A stretch of 64,000 nt of DNA, from positions 56,083 through 120,082 of the forward strand of contig JAQFVV010007257.1 in assembly GCA_028023455.1 (NCBI GenBank), written 5' to 3'. Below are positions 23,433 to 34,731 of this stretch, one piece after another. Each line of letters begins with the position of its first letter. Position 1 is the first letter of the stretch. A program made the translations under genes and the position numbers. The stretch is from Epiperipatus broadwayi. Taxonomy: Eukaryota; Onychophora; Udeonychophora; Euonychophora; Peripatidae. The notes under the pieces were generated by a model. That model saw nothing but the letters and a program-made list of their open reading frames with translations. It ran no database searches and had not been told where the DNA came from.

Positions 23433-23612
23433 CATTGATACGTAAGTAATATAAACCTCAAGAATGTGCGGTTGAAAATGCGAAGGTAGGGACCTCTACA
23501 AATCTTAACCACAAGCTTTTCTTTCAAAGTGTAAGCTTGTGGTTAAGACCTGTAGAGGTCTATACTTTCGCATTTTCAAGCGCACATTCTTGACGTTTAT
23601 TGCTTAGTAAAT
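23433..23612. mobile_element. MITE of the 'GGGACCTCTACA' family, copy 1
   Basis: Inverted arms (about 23455-23515 and 23535-23595) share AAGAATGTGCG, AAAATGCGAA and TTAACCACAAGCTT. Related copies lie at 33075-33236 and 43850-44320, with the outer ends resembling TGCACATTGATACGTAAGTA. It has no coding capacity. Confidence 0.75.
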
Positions 23613-24016
23613 ATTAATTTTAGTATTTATAAATGCAAAAATCATTTATTTTGATTGCTATCAATTTTTTTATTAGTCAGGCCACCAAAACCTGACAAAG
23701 AGAATAGAATAATATCTCTTGAAATGTATTATATACTAACTAGCCTATGCGTTTTACAAATAAAGTTTGTTAAAAACAGCAAATAAAACTACATGATAGA
23801 AATAATCAAAAATATAATTACAAGGAAAATCCCATCATAAACTCTCAGACAAACATTTAAAACAATTTGTTGTAAATTGGATTAACAAATCTAAATAATA
23901 TGAAGCACATCGAAAAGTTCTAAATAAAACATAACAAATAATCAAATTTTGAAATTTTTTTTTTACTAAGCATAATTTAATTTGGGATGACTATCAGAGA
24001 GATGTGTTCATGTCTG

Positions 24017-24104
24017 CTAGGATATATGTTGCAAGACAGCCTTGGAAGTGATTGGTCTCTTTTGAGGTACAGGTGGTTTGACAATCTTGGTTCCACTACT
24101 ATAT
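24017..24104 (-). CDS. Probable terminal coding exon
   Basis: On the minus strand a strong acceptor (GATTTTCTTTTGTAG, ending at 24105) is followed by 1 + 28 codons and a TAG at 24019-24017. The residues are Lys/Pro-rich (SSGTKIVKPPVPQKRPITSK), matching the style of the exons at 47507 and 51092. Taken after the 47507-47726 exon, which ends in phase 2, the join keeps frame and completes an Arg codon. If it were instead joined to the exon at 25205-25367 (phase 1), a different open frame of about 42 codons would be used. So the exon is likely real, but its partner is uncertain, and the implied intron from 47.5 kb would be 23.4 kb. Confidence 0.5.
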
Positions 24105-24294
24105 CTACAAAAGAAAATCAATAAATAACTCACTAAATTCTCATTTTTTTTGTTTTAAAGTATACAATTTACAAATGAAAGCTATATAACATTTTTTAAA
24201 TAATTATTTTGCCGCAATAATGGTGTATCTCAATATCTTAATATAAAAAAAAAAGATTGATATACATGTGTTTTATTATTTATAGATATTAGAT

Positions 24295-24650
24295 GTGCAA
24301 GGAAACTCTTTCATGCATGCATTACAAAATAAACATGTATTCTCACATCAGTAAATGTTTTAATGACATAGTAGAGCATCTATGCTTAGGGTTTACTCTT
24401 TAGATAAACCAACGTTTATCAACTATGCTTGAATGTAAGACTTTATATTATTGAGAGCCTGATATTTGATACCATAGTCATGTGAACACATGAAATATTG
24501 TGGAAAGGAAGTACTTTTCACACATGCCATAAAATAGATATGCACTCTCCCATCAATAAATGTTTTAAATAAACCAGCATTTATTGTCTGTGTTTGAATT
24601 TAATACTTGATGTTATTGCAATTCTGATTTTTAAACTGGCATATGCATAC
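24295..24650 (+). repeat. Diverged tandem duplication, about 190 bases
   Basis: Segments 24298-24480 and 24505-24640 share AAGGAA, the order CATGCATTACAAAATAAACATGTATTCTC / CATGCCATAAAATAGATATGCACTCTC (given here in parts), AATAAATGTTTTA, AAACCA(A/G)C and TTTATTATTG-like ends. There is no coding potential. Confidence 0.5.
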
Positions 24651-25204
24651 ATTCAGATATTTATATTTATAGATATTATAAGTTAATGAGAAAACTTGTT
24701 TAATCCTAGGGTAGTAATTGATAGTTTTTTAGAAACTGAAAGGTTAAAAGTTATCTCTGTTTGCATGGATATGATTTCATTTCTATCTTTTATTACATTT
24801 CTACACATATATACATTAACTTTTTTTTGTAATTTATTAGTGTTGCCTTTATCCCACAATCATCCATCAGCCTCCTCTAAATCTATAGAGACCTTTTATA
24901 AACAACTTTCATTCATTGAACAATCTCGAGGTTCAATACCTAAATTTTAACACCCAAGTTAACAATTCAATAATTTTATTACATCACTATATTTATATAT
25001 AATTAAAAGCCAGTCAACACTTAGACAATATCAATAATAATCAATTTCAAACTTATCAAGGCAACCTTTCAACAATATATATATATATATATGTTTATAT
25101 CCATTTTAAGTTATGCAATATACACAAGGTAATTCAAATATTGGTACATCTATCAACATTGTAACATTTCTAACTCCAATCAGGACTATAGATATACATA
25201 CTAC

Positions 25205-25367
25205 CTTGCATGGTTTTATGCAGTGATAGATTGGTGGGCACAAGATCAAATTGATAAGTTGTGTCTCTGTCACTTTCAGGGCTTAATCTTCTTATGAATA
25301 TATTAACCACTCTATGACTGATTATCATCGTGATTATCATTCTTGTTAGACACCCATAATAGTGATT
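25205..25367 (-). CDS. Internal coding exon, unassigned protein
   Basis: Minus strand, 163 bases open in one frame only. A pyrimidine-rich acceptor (TTTTACTTGAATTAG) lies above 25367 and a donor CAAG/GTAGTATG below 25205. The exon starts in phase 0 and ends in phase 1. It encodes a hydrophobic segment (MIITMII, residues about 10-16) and then a polar stretch, IRRLSPESDRDTTYQFDLVP, ending TNLSLHKTMQ. I do not recognise it with confidence. The VPTNL stretch faintly recalls inositol polyphosphate 4-phosphatases, but this is too short to assign. It could belong with the 24017-24104 exon read in the alternative frame. Confidence 0.4.
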
Positions 25368-26528
25368 CTAATTCAAGTAAAAAAAAAGATAAAACAAAAG
25401 ATTAAATATATATAAACCAAGACATTATCTCTAATATATTCTTATATATCACTAATCCCTTACTTGGATATTTTGATATGATAACTTTTTCTGCAGAAAA
25501 TTTTTGAAAGACTTCAATAGCTCACCTAATTATAGATCTCCATTATATTTATTCTAATCTCAGCCATATTATGAACTTCATTAAAGTGTTATGAAAAAGC
25601 ATAAACATTAGGAATGATTTATTCGTCATTCTCTTCATGTTCAATCCAATGAAGATGTTGCTTTATGATAATGGATGCAATAAAAAGTGCTTTATTGCTT
25701 GGGAGTTTATAAGAAGTTTAAGTGTCAGACATGCAAATGTCAAAATCGATATTTGGATCCCTAATCTTAAGATTGATGCAATACTAACTATATCAAACCA
25801 CACAGGATATGGAAGCAATGCATTGTATTTGACAAATAGATAACATGGCATTCTTAAATAAATTAGTAATGGAAGATATACTTCTTAATTAAGTTATAAT
25901 CTGTGAAGAAAATAAATATAATAGTTTAAGGAAATATCCAATCTGATGAAACAATTTTATGTAATCAAGGAAAATAACATGAAGCTGGTTGAGTGTGGTA
26001 ATTAATTCGGATATAAATATTGAATGATTGACTGCATTTGAGATATTAACATATAGTTTGTAAGGTTATTTGGAAAAGCCAGTTGGAATTACCCAAGATA
26101 TCAGTAAAGGACCAGCATCTTAATAATAATTAATCTGATCCTATATATCTCATCTATAATGAATGTAAAAAAACACATCCATTTCAGGATTCAAAACAAA
26201 ATAAGTAAGAATAGTTGTTTCAGAACAATGAAGAATAGATTCTGGATTAGATATTTTATTTTGTTAATTAACGATACAACACCCTTCCCCTCCTTCTTGC
26301 TATTCCGTTATTTAATTTAGGATAAAATTTCAATGGCATAAAAATTTTTAAATTTATTCAGTAATAAATATCTGTTATTAATAGATCAAATGAATTTTAT
26401 CGAAAGTGTTTTTGTTAACTTATAAACCCATCATATTGAAAGTATCAAAATTTAAGTTTATATAATTTGGATCAATAAAGATTTTATTAATTTTCTTTTT
26501 TCAGCAGTTGAAATAACTTTCCTTGACG

Positions 26529-27003
26529 CAAGAGGTGTCCAATTTTTTGGCAACTCTGGGACACTTTGGAAAAAGAAGCAGTTAAATATATAAAAAAAAA
26601 CAGTACCGAAAGCTGATAAGCAAAAAAAAGGTCTGTGCATAATTTTTGTGATATCCATCATCACAGATAAGCAAAAATAATAATCCTAATTATGCAGTAA
26701 TTCATTTGTAGAGTCTTTTAAAATTGTTGAGTAGATTCCAAATTTGTGATCATTAATATATAAAATGTACATATCTAAACAGTAAAACATCACTGATATA
26801 TATTTTTTATTATAAAAGTAAAAATAGAAACACAACTAATTGGATATTTGAGTGCGCACGCGCATTTATTTTAATTACATTGCAACATGTACTCACACAA
26901 AAATATCACAATGTTTTAAATAATTTTATGACTTTGTGTTGGGTCACATTCGTAGCCATCCTGGGCTATATATAGCCCTTGGGCTACTGATTGGACACCT
27001 CTG
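26529..27003. mobile_element. hAT-like non-autonomous element
   Basis: Ends read CAAGAGGTGTCCAA on the left (from 26529) and, from the other strand at 27003, CAGAGGTGTCCAA, a hAT-type inverted repeat with one inserted base. Inside the right end are GGCTATATATAGCC and TGGCTACGAATGTGACCC, resembling the host-like subterminal regions of hAT MITEs. I find no matching 8-base flanks, so the insertion site has diverged or been rearranged. Confidence 0.5.
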
Positions 27004-27015
27004 TTGGTACTTTCG

Positions 27016-27040
27016 GATAATTCAACCGATGACGTATTTG
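27016..27040 (+). repeat. Solo end of the CCGATGACGTATT MITE
   Basis: GGATAATTCAACCGATGACG at 27016 is the same as the terminal repeat of the palindromic element at 28452-28649. Since the inverted partner lies 1.6 kb away, the whole 27016-28649 block may be one larger element, or this may be an unrelated truncated end. Confidence 0.6.
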
Positions 27041-27254
27041 ACTTACCGATTTTCCTTCCGGTAGACATCGAGGTTTTTTGCATGACAATGTTGTCATGGC
27101 AACAAAGTGACTGGCATGATTAATCCATCAGAGAGTCAATTTTTTTTTTTCACCCGCGAGATTTAAAATTCGGAGAGGTTTGAGAAATTTTTTGATTTTT
27201 CTGTCTATTGTGATTTTACTATTCACGGCATCACAGTTACTTTTTTGAGCTGTA

Positions 27255-28030
27255 AATTCGGGTAAAGTGTTTTATTTATCTGTTTATTTTAAATTTACAA
27301 AAATTTTTTGTTAATATTTCTACAATTCTCAAACTTACATTGAATTACATTTAATGTGTAAATAATTTATTCCGGAAGTGTTTTTTATTTATCTGTTTAT
27401 TTTAAATTTACAAAAAGTTTTTGTTAATATTTCTACAATTCTGAAACTTACATTGAATTACATTTAATGTGTAAATAATTTATTTTCCGGTAAAGTGTTT
27501 TTTATTTATCTGTTTATTTTAAATTTACAAAAATTTTTAGTTAATATTTCTACAATTCTGAAACTTACATTGAATTATGTTTAATGTGTAAATAATTTTC
27601 AATAATTTTTTAAAACAAATTTGGAATATACATTACCAAATGCATGTGATAACAAGAATGCCATTAATGCCAGATTCACATTAAATCGGGTAAAGTGTTT
27701 TATTTGTTTATTTTAAATTTACAAAAATGTTTTGTTAATATTTCTACATTACGTTTTTAATGTGTAAATAATTTGAAATAATTTTTTAAATCAATTTTGC
27801 AATAAGCAGTACGTTTTTAAAATTACCAAATGCATGTAAAAGTGCGGCATTATCTGGACACCATTAATACCAGATTTGCATTAGATCACATCTTTTTTAT
27901 TTAGGTGTTTATTTAAAATTTACAAAAAGTTTTTGTTAATATTTCTACAATTCTCAAACTTATTTACAAAAAATATTTGTTCATATTTCTACAATTCTCA
28001 AACTTACATTGAATTACGTTTTAATTTTAT
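27255..28030 (+). repeat. Minisatellite array, about 116-base unit
   Basis: Five or six units begin with (C/T)GGGTAAAGTGTTTTATTT-like text near 27257, 27373, 27489 and 27690, with a partial one near 27895. They contain GTTTATTTTAAATTTACAAA, TTGTTAATATTTCTACAATT and an AATGTGTAAATAATTT end. Later units have lost parts and picked up a GCCATTAATACCAGATT-like segment. The array sits between matching MITE ends. Confidence 0.85.
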
Positions 28031-28054
28031 TTTTAATTTCTGAATTATATCATA

Positions 28055-28345
28055 CAGCTATGAGAGTAATACAATGTCTGATATACGTGTACGCCGAGCC
28101 TGCGGCTTGACAAAAACATCCGGAGGCCCCCCTGCCAATTCCAGCGCTACGCGCTGCTGTATTTTAAAATTGAGAATAAAATTTTTTTTCGTCATCGGCA
28201 ATTATAAAAATTACAGCTATGAGAGTAATACAATGTCTGATATACGTGTACGCCAAGCCTGCAGCTTGACAAAAACATCCGGAGCCCCCCCGCCAATTCC
28301 AGCACTATGCGCTGCTGTATTTTAAAATTGAGAATAATATTTTGG
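28055..28345 (+). repeat. GC-richer tandem duplication, about 155-base unit
   Basis: Two copies start near 28058 and 28213 with CAGCTATGAGAGTAATACAA. They run through GATATACGTGTACGCC, a GACAAAAACATCCGGAG stretch and a GCTGCTGTATTTTAAAATTG end. Both are open in one frame for most of their length (28074-28325), but the frame is just the repeat. The composition is far more GC-rich than the surroundings, which suggests a different origin. Confidence 0.85.
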
Positions 28346-28451
28346 CACATGCATGTACATTTTTTTAATTTTTTTTTGTATTTTTTTTTTAGTATTTGCC
28401 TGACCTGCGTCAGATATTTTTCATTTTTGAATATTTTTTAGCATGTGACCT

Positions 28452-28649
28452 GGATAATTCAACCGATGACGTATTACCCTGAAGGCATAACAGTCTAATC
28501 TTGCGATTTTTAACGTACCGTGTTCACGTGATCTGCGGACACATTTTAGCGATTACATGTGTCCGCAGATCACTTGGAGATGTTATCTTAAAAATCGCAA
28601 CATTAGACTGGTATGCCTTCAGGGTAATACGTCATCGGTTGAATTATCC
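28452..28649. mobile_element. Palindromic MITE, CCGATGACGTATT family, copy 1
   Basis: Ends are exact inverted copies of GGATAATTCAACCGATGACG. The arms continue through TATTACCCTGAAGGCATA and TCTTGCGATTTTTAA and are near-perfect for about 65 bases. The middle holds a second hairpin, with GTGTCCGCAGATCAC opposing GTGATCTGCGGACAC. The copy at 45741-45945 has the same plan with different outermost bases (GTATTATCC). Confidence 0.85.
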
Positions 28650-29199
28650 ATAACAACCCCTCTGTTTTACACTTCATTCAAAACGAATTCATTGTTATCA
28701 TTATGTATTATATTTATTATTTTTTTTTCTATATATTGCAAAGGATATTTTTCATTTGTAATCTTTTATTTCTGATAAATCAAGTCCAATTTACTAAATT
28801 CTTATGCAGAATAAAGGTTTAATCGTAAAATCAAATGTTGAATGATTACAAAAATTGACACCAGGGAAAATGTTTTCACCAATTGAAGGGTTAAAATATT
28901 ACAATTTAATCTACCTGCATTCTTAAACACTATTTTAAATAAATACATTAGTAATTATTAGTAATCATTTATTAGGCTAGATGATGTCACACCATTCCTA
29001 ACAGATACTGTAGATGAAACTGAAGTAATATTTATATAATATACTGATAAAAGACAAAAAATATAATTTTTAAATATTACGTTGTCTACTTGGAGTCTCA
29101 AGTATATGATAGTTTCATCAAATGGTTGCAGTATGATGGAGAAAATAAGTATTTCATTTTTTATTATAAATTGCTTTTTATTTGTTTTTGTGAATAGCA

Positions 29200-30570
29200 A
29201 TTAAGTGAATCAGTTGGATAGTGAGATAACAGATCGCTATTATAGGCCTTTGAATAATTTAGGATTTTCCTTCCCAAAAGATTCTGTCAAAAAAAAAAAT
29301 CATATTTCTGAAGAAGGAATAGAATAGTTTTGTTTTATTATTATTAAATGATCATTACTAATAAGTTCTGCATATCTATTATAACAATGACATGGGTCTT
29401 TTATTTCTTGCACTATAGTATTTCATATTCTGTAGATTTCCATTATTTTTATCAGAATTTATCAGTTACACTTATTTTTTTCTGAAGGACTGCTTATGAT
29501 TGAATTTTGTGATATTTGCATTTTTTCTTTTACTTTTATAACTATCTAAATAATCTGTGGATATGTTTTTGGGTAATGAAAGTATGACCTTGAGTTTATC
29601 CTGTTCACAATTTGACCATTTATTAATATCAGAATTGAAAGCTATGTGGCCAAACTAATAGTAGTGCATACAATGTGAATTAGACAAAATAGTACCAGTG
29701 ACTTAGCTATTTTTAGATTGATGTAAATGGTACTGGCTTTGATCATTCAGTTACTATGATCGTGGAACAATTTAGTTTTAATATTACTGGAGTATTTTCA
29801 TGACAGGAAAATAAATTAATACAATACACTCAAATATAATCACGTATGTGTAAATGACACACATAACTTTATCACCATTGAGAATTTAAATCACATCATC
29901 TGCTTTCAATTGGTTTCCTGCTGTTATATATTGAAGTGTAAAAAGACTTTGTATAATAATATAGAGACAAAATTTAAAAAAATATATATGTACTATTACC
30001 TTTCAAGACATAATATTTGATATATGTTTGCTTTACAAACAAAAACTATTCTGTAGGCATGTCAAAAGAATATATGATCAAAGAACAATGGTTGTTTGTA
30101 TTCTTTACCAAAATTAAATATGTGACACTACGAGTTTTTTATTCTTTACAAACAGGACAATAGATAAAATTAATTTATCATATGCAGTGGTTGTCTGAGA
30201 ATTGAATATATCATTTATTTGTTTTCATTTATTTCTTTCTTAGTACAATCACTGCTTCCCTCTGATTAGGTTTCGTAATTTCATAGACAATTCCTACATT
30301 CTTGTCAATATCTTTTTAATTAAAGAAGCAATATATGCCATCACATGTGAAATGATAATAGTAAAATTGTTGTACCTAACTTAGTATTCATGATTATTGT
30401 CAGAAATGGGAAAACATGTCCAAATTATTGATTGGAAAAGGCAGCTTAACGTTATCATACTTAAAGTGAATTTATTTTTTAATTTTACCAGTCTTTAACT
30501 TCAAGTTATTAAGAAAAAAATTACTTTTAGCAAAATTGATCATGCTTTACAAAGTTCTAATAATGCTATA
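29200..30570. other. No feature recognised
   Basis: AT-rich sequence without a convincing exon, RNA gene or repeat shared with the rest of the window. Confidence 0.5.
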
Positions 30571-31051
30571 AGACTGGGGTGGGCAATTATTTTAGCTCAG
30601 GGGGCCACAGAGGTTGGCGGAGGGCCGCATTGGGGGCTGCTTCGTGGAAGCGAAGGTTAGCAGAGGGCCGCACTTTTTTTTCATGACACAATAAACACAC
30701 TGCTTTATTCCCTGTATTACCAAAGAAATATTTGTCCATTTTTCATTAAACATATGACATTCATCACCGATTTTACATTTTTTTGGAGGGTTCATAGTTT
30801 CATTAAAGTTGGAAATATATATATTTGATAATGCAAAGACAAAATTGAAATTAACCAGATCAACTAGAAAAGCACTGCACATCATATCTACACTGCGCAC
30901 GTGTATTGATGTGGTCATCCTAATGGAAAATATGAGACAAATCTTCAGTCGCACACGGGAAGGAAATCTCAGTTCAAGGCAGATTTTTTTGATTGTCTTG
31001 GCGAGCCACATGTGGCCCTTGGGCCAGTATTTTCCCACCCCTGCTATAAGA
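30566..31051. mobile_element. hAT MITE with exact 8-bp target duplication
   Basis: The element spans 30574-31043. It starts CTGGGGTGGGCAA, and its other end reads CAGGGGTGGGAAA, the well-known hAT terminal type. The flanks are an identical 8 bases, CTATAAGA at 30566-30573 and 31044-31051. Subterminal GGGGGCCACAGAGG-type and GCCACATGTGGCCCTTGGGCC stretches are typical of hAT MITEs in animals. The overlapping open frames (30592-31038 minus, 30809-31069 plus) read through these ends and have no transposase motif, so it is non-autonomous. Confidence 0.92.
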
Positions 31052-31223
31052 GAAATCCAATTACTTTAAAGAGTTTTAATCTCCTGAATTTGATTACAAA
31101 AGAAAGACACTTTTGTTTTGTTTTTTAGAAATCAGCATATTTTAGTGGAAAGAGGGGAGTTACAGTTTGCAAAATGAAGCTTTACTATCCAGTGTGGTTA
31201 GCTGTATAATTAGAAGGATGGAT

Positions 31224-31326
31224 GTCAAGCATTGGTGGTCAAGAGGTCAGCACAGCTGCCTTACAAGTTGTCCCTGGTTAGCGGGTTTGCTTCCCAGCCG
31301 ATGCTATGATGCATGAGAAAAAAAAA
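31224..31326 (+). mobile_element. Mini-SINE, tRNA-like, plus strand
   Basis: tRNA-like body from 31224 (GTCAAGCATTGGTGGTC) to about 31314 (box B GCGGGTTTGCTTCCC), then CATG and a poly(A) to 31326. Direct repeats at 31206-31221 and 31341-31356 match at 15 of 16 bases. The right repeat starts 14 bases after the poly(A), so a short extra tail is part of the insertion. Confidence 0.88.
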
Positions 31327-31737
31327 GTTGTTACACTTGAATAATTAAAAGGATGGTGCAGGATTATAATTTTAAAACTTTGAAAAAGGGAATGACAGTA
31401 AATTGCAAAGAAAAGTATAGAGAAATATTAGTACATAGAATGAGAATAAATAATTTAAAATATGCAGTAATAAGGTACTTAAGTATTAGTCTTGCAGTGA
31501 AATTTTAGTTTTTATTAAGATTATTTTGATAATCTAAGAATTATTTTTAACAAAGTTGTAAATAACTCCAGTTTCTGTATTAAACCACTAAACAACACAT
31601 GATTGCCATTCTTTATGCTTACACAAGCTGTTTACAGAGGCAAAATTGCACATACAGCAGTGCCACCCTGTGACAACCAGAGTAATTAATGGAAGCTGAA
31701 AGGAGTGTGCATAAAATTCCTACTCATTCAATATCCC

Positions 31738-31775
31738 CAGACTAGTTTCTAACTTTTGGCTTTCATCAGTGTATT
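31738..31775 (-). ncRNA. Hammerhead-like motif, second family
   Basis: Minus strand: CUGAUGA (31769-31763), a weak stem II (31762-31750), GAAAC (31749-31745) and UAGUC, which allows an AC/GU stem III and a C at the cleavage position. Stem I closes by only two base pairs (CA with UG). The core order is right but the stems are poor. It is related to the relic near 3375-3420. Confidence 0.35.
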
Positions 31776-31959
31776 AATGCCAATTTAGGTGGCAAAAGAT
31801 GGCTATCTTTAAAGCATAAATAGGTCAATGATAGCTAGAAGTTAATAAAGAATGTTTAGTAAATGTAAAAATATGTGAGAGATCTTCAACAACTCATCTT
31901 TGAAAGTTAAATGCATTTAATTAAATACTATCAGATATTTATCAAGAGGGGAGAAAAAT

Positions 31960-32235
31960 ACCTCTCAAAACATTGTTCATATACTAACCTGTTTGCTGTG
32001 ATATTACTAACAGTTAGTGCATATACTAACCTTTTTGCTGTGATATTAACAGTTGGTGCATATACTAACCTGTTTGCTGTGATATTACTAACAGTTGAAT
32101 GCATTTGGAATATTTAACTAAAATTAAACTTTTCTAAAGACATTCAACACACATATTAGATGATGGAAATAGTCCAATATAAAAATTCAGCTAGAACACC
32201 ATCATCACAAACCTTCAGAAAAACAATAGCTAATC
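31960..32235 (+). mobile_element. SINE body and tail with internal 42-base triplication
   Basis: The tail part of the tRNA-Lys-like SINE family runs from ACCTCTCAAAACATTG (31970) to CACCATCATCACAAACCTTC (32215). Within it CATATACTAACCTGTTTGCTG plus the following TGATATTACTAACAGTT is repeated three times (31979-32098). The translation of this repeat gives the periodic open frame at 31911-32117, which is not a gene. The tRNA head is missing. Confidence 0.7.
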
Positions 32236-33074
32236 ATAATTTTAATAAAGACTAAAATTTTCTAACCAGACTAATATGTAAATACTCAGTAATATAATAT
32301 ATATATCATATAATATAATATATCATTGAAGAAAATGAAAAAATACCAATAGAATATGAAAAGAGGAATCAAAATTGATATTACTACACTAAGAAATAGA
32401 AAAGGTTTTGTGTATCATGGAAACAATTTTTAAGACTGTTATTCTTAGGTCTTAATTAAGCTTTTTTTATGAGTAATTTCTATTAGTTATATTTTTAATC
32501 AAAAAATTATTGTCTATTTTATATTGACATTTTATGAATTTTGTTAAATATAAAGTTTCATAAAATGAAATTAATCTAAAAAATAAAACCTTCAATTTGC
32601 AAATAAAAAGGCTAATAAAAAAAAAAAAGTAACCAAAACAACAAATAAAAAGAAACATTATTTAAATGACTTAAAAAAGATTTCAACAAAAAAAGTATTT
32701 TCTAATAAATTTCTGAATTTAAGACAATTTTATTAATTAAAACATAATCAAAATTGGAAAAACATTTTTTAAAATATTAAAAGTCTACTTTTAATTTTTA
32801 AAAAAATTGTAATAATAAAAATATTTTACAGTTAGCTTCTCCCTGCCTGACATTAATAAATTTTCAGTTGACTAATTATCTGCTAAAAGCTAAAATATTA
32901 AAATAAAATATAAATGTAAGCTTCACGTTGTCATTAAAAACCAAAGATTCAATAATTGTATAAAAAAATAAACAGGTAAACAAATTAAATTGTATTTATA
33001 TATTGGACTATTTTCATCATTTAGTATTGAGTATTGAATGTCTTTAAAAAAAAAATAATTTTATTTAAATTTTC

Positions 33075-33236
33075 TAAGTAATATTTACTGAGGCTATAAC
33101 CTCGATAATATGCATGTAAAATGCGATAGTAGGGACCTCTACAGGTGTTTTAACCACAAGCTTACGGTATCGCATTTTACATGCATATTATCAAGGTTAT
33201 AGCCTCAGTAAATATTACTTACGTAATCAATGTGCG
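33075..33236. mobile_element. MITE of the 'GGGACCTCTACA' family, copy 2
   Basis: Near-perfect inverted arms: TAAGTAATATTTACTGAGGC and on to ATGCATGTAAAATGCGATA on the left, with its complement on the right, around a short loop with AACCACAAGCTT. This is the cleanest copy and shows that the whole element is palindromic. Confidence 0.85.
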
Positions 33237-33255
33237 TTTAATAAATTTATAATTA

Positions 33256-33615
33256 AATTTTCTAAGTACATTCCAACTGATAGTAATAAAACATAGATTA
33301 CTATACGCAAAAAGGTTTTAGAGGTATTCTCTCTTCAGGTGTTTCTGACCTGACCAGTGGCAGTACTAGCATGAGATTCAAATCTGTAATCTAGAGTCCT
33401 GGTTCAATTTCCATGCTAGTATTGTCACTAGTCAGGCCAGAAACATCTGAAGAAGAGAGAATACCTCTTGAAATGTGCATATATTAATCTGTGTGATATT
33501 ACTAACAGTTATATGTACTTCAAAAATTTAAATAAAGTTAAATTTTTCTAAAGACATTCAATACTAAATGATGGAAATATTTCAATATATAAATACAACT
33601 AAAATACCATCATCA
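33256..33615. mobile_element. Inverted dimer of the tRNA-Lys-like SINE (D2)
   Basis: The left copy (minus) and right copy (plus) meet near 33395. Each has a box B-like TGGTTCAATTTCC or its complement, the CTAGTATTGTCACTAGTCAGG segment (or a variant), the CTGAAGAAGAGAGAATACC stem segment and the outward tail. The right copy extends to CACCATCATCACAA-like text near 33610. Confidence 0.75.
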
Positions 33616-34731
33616 CAAATCTTCAGCAAATGAAATTAAAGGTTAACAAAAGCAATATTTTGCAAGTGAAGAAAGTTACTTTCAATTGATCAATGAATGC
33701 ATGTTTAATATTGACTTTTCTGGACCTCTGGCTACTGCTGAAATATTGGTATTTTAATTATTTTCGAATTAAAATCTCACTATTAGATACCATTAAAATC
33801 CCTTAAAGCTGTTTTAAATTTAAGTTTATAATATTACCTGTTTTAAAAGTTTCTGTCATTGGAATAAATTATGATTGCTTTCAATGATAATGAAATATTC
33901 ATGTAAAAGTGTATTAAGCAATTAATGATATTATTTGTGAAAAGAAATTTTAAAAAAGCCAGAGCAAAGATGTATGTACTGAATAAGATTTTGAAAAACA
34001 AAAAAATCGGGATTATTAACCAAAAATAGACATAACTACACATGTTCATAAGATATTAAATAAAAAAATAATCCCTTAAATTATTTAACAATGAAATATT
34101 TCCTTATTTTAATACAAAGAAAACAAAGCTTTTCTTGACAATATTTTGTACTCTCCTCATTTTCAACCAAAATAACTTCATATAGGATGAAACTCACTAT
34201 AATGGTCAAATATCCAATATAATTTATTTGTCCACAATGTTGTCTCAAATACATAAATAAATAATCAATCAAACAAGATTGAAATAAACAACTATTAATA
34301 ACTATATTTAAATATTTATCAAACTGGCTTTCATCTTCATTGAGACCTTCTCATGATATTATACTATACAATTCACGTAACCAATTAATTATATTCCCTC
34401 CATCTACTAGACACTATTTATATTACATTTCATTTCTTTTTAAACATGTACCCATACATTATAAATAAATAAATTTAACATATTATCCATCTAAAAAAAA
34501 AATTTACAATATTTCCCTAAAAATAATAATGAAATATACATTTTACATCTCTTAAAATTTTTTTTTGTATTTACATATTTACAATCATTTTCTACACTTT
34601 TCAATTGTTTAATAAAGCCCATTTCCCACCTAATTTAGCTGGACCTTTTTCCTGAATATATGTTTCATAATATATTCTCTTATGGTAATTCTTCACATAC
34701 AGTATTGAAGAATTACCATAAGAGAATATAT

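Noticed and set aside
28958-29200. Minus-strand frame ending in an SSTVSVRNGVTSSSLIND-like stretch, which looked exon-like
   Set aside because: The putative acceptor and donor give incompatible phases, and the rest of the frame is AT-driven hydrophobic text.
30225-30312. Minus-strand 28-codon open stretch (DIDKNVGIVYEITKPNQREA) ending at a stop, possibly a terminal exon
   Set aside because: The only acceptor (TTAATTAAAAAG) has no pyrimidine tract and no partner exon fits its phase.
33410-33480. CUGAAGA - hairpin - GAAA segment of the tRNA-Lys-like SINE as a hammerhead
   Set aside because: The hairpin pairs through the last A of CUGAAGA, leaving no proper core, and no stem III or stem I can be drawn. 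It is a conserved hairpin but not a convincing ribozyme.
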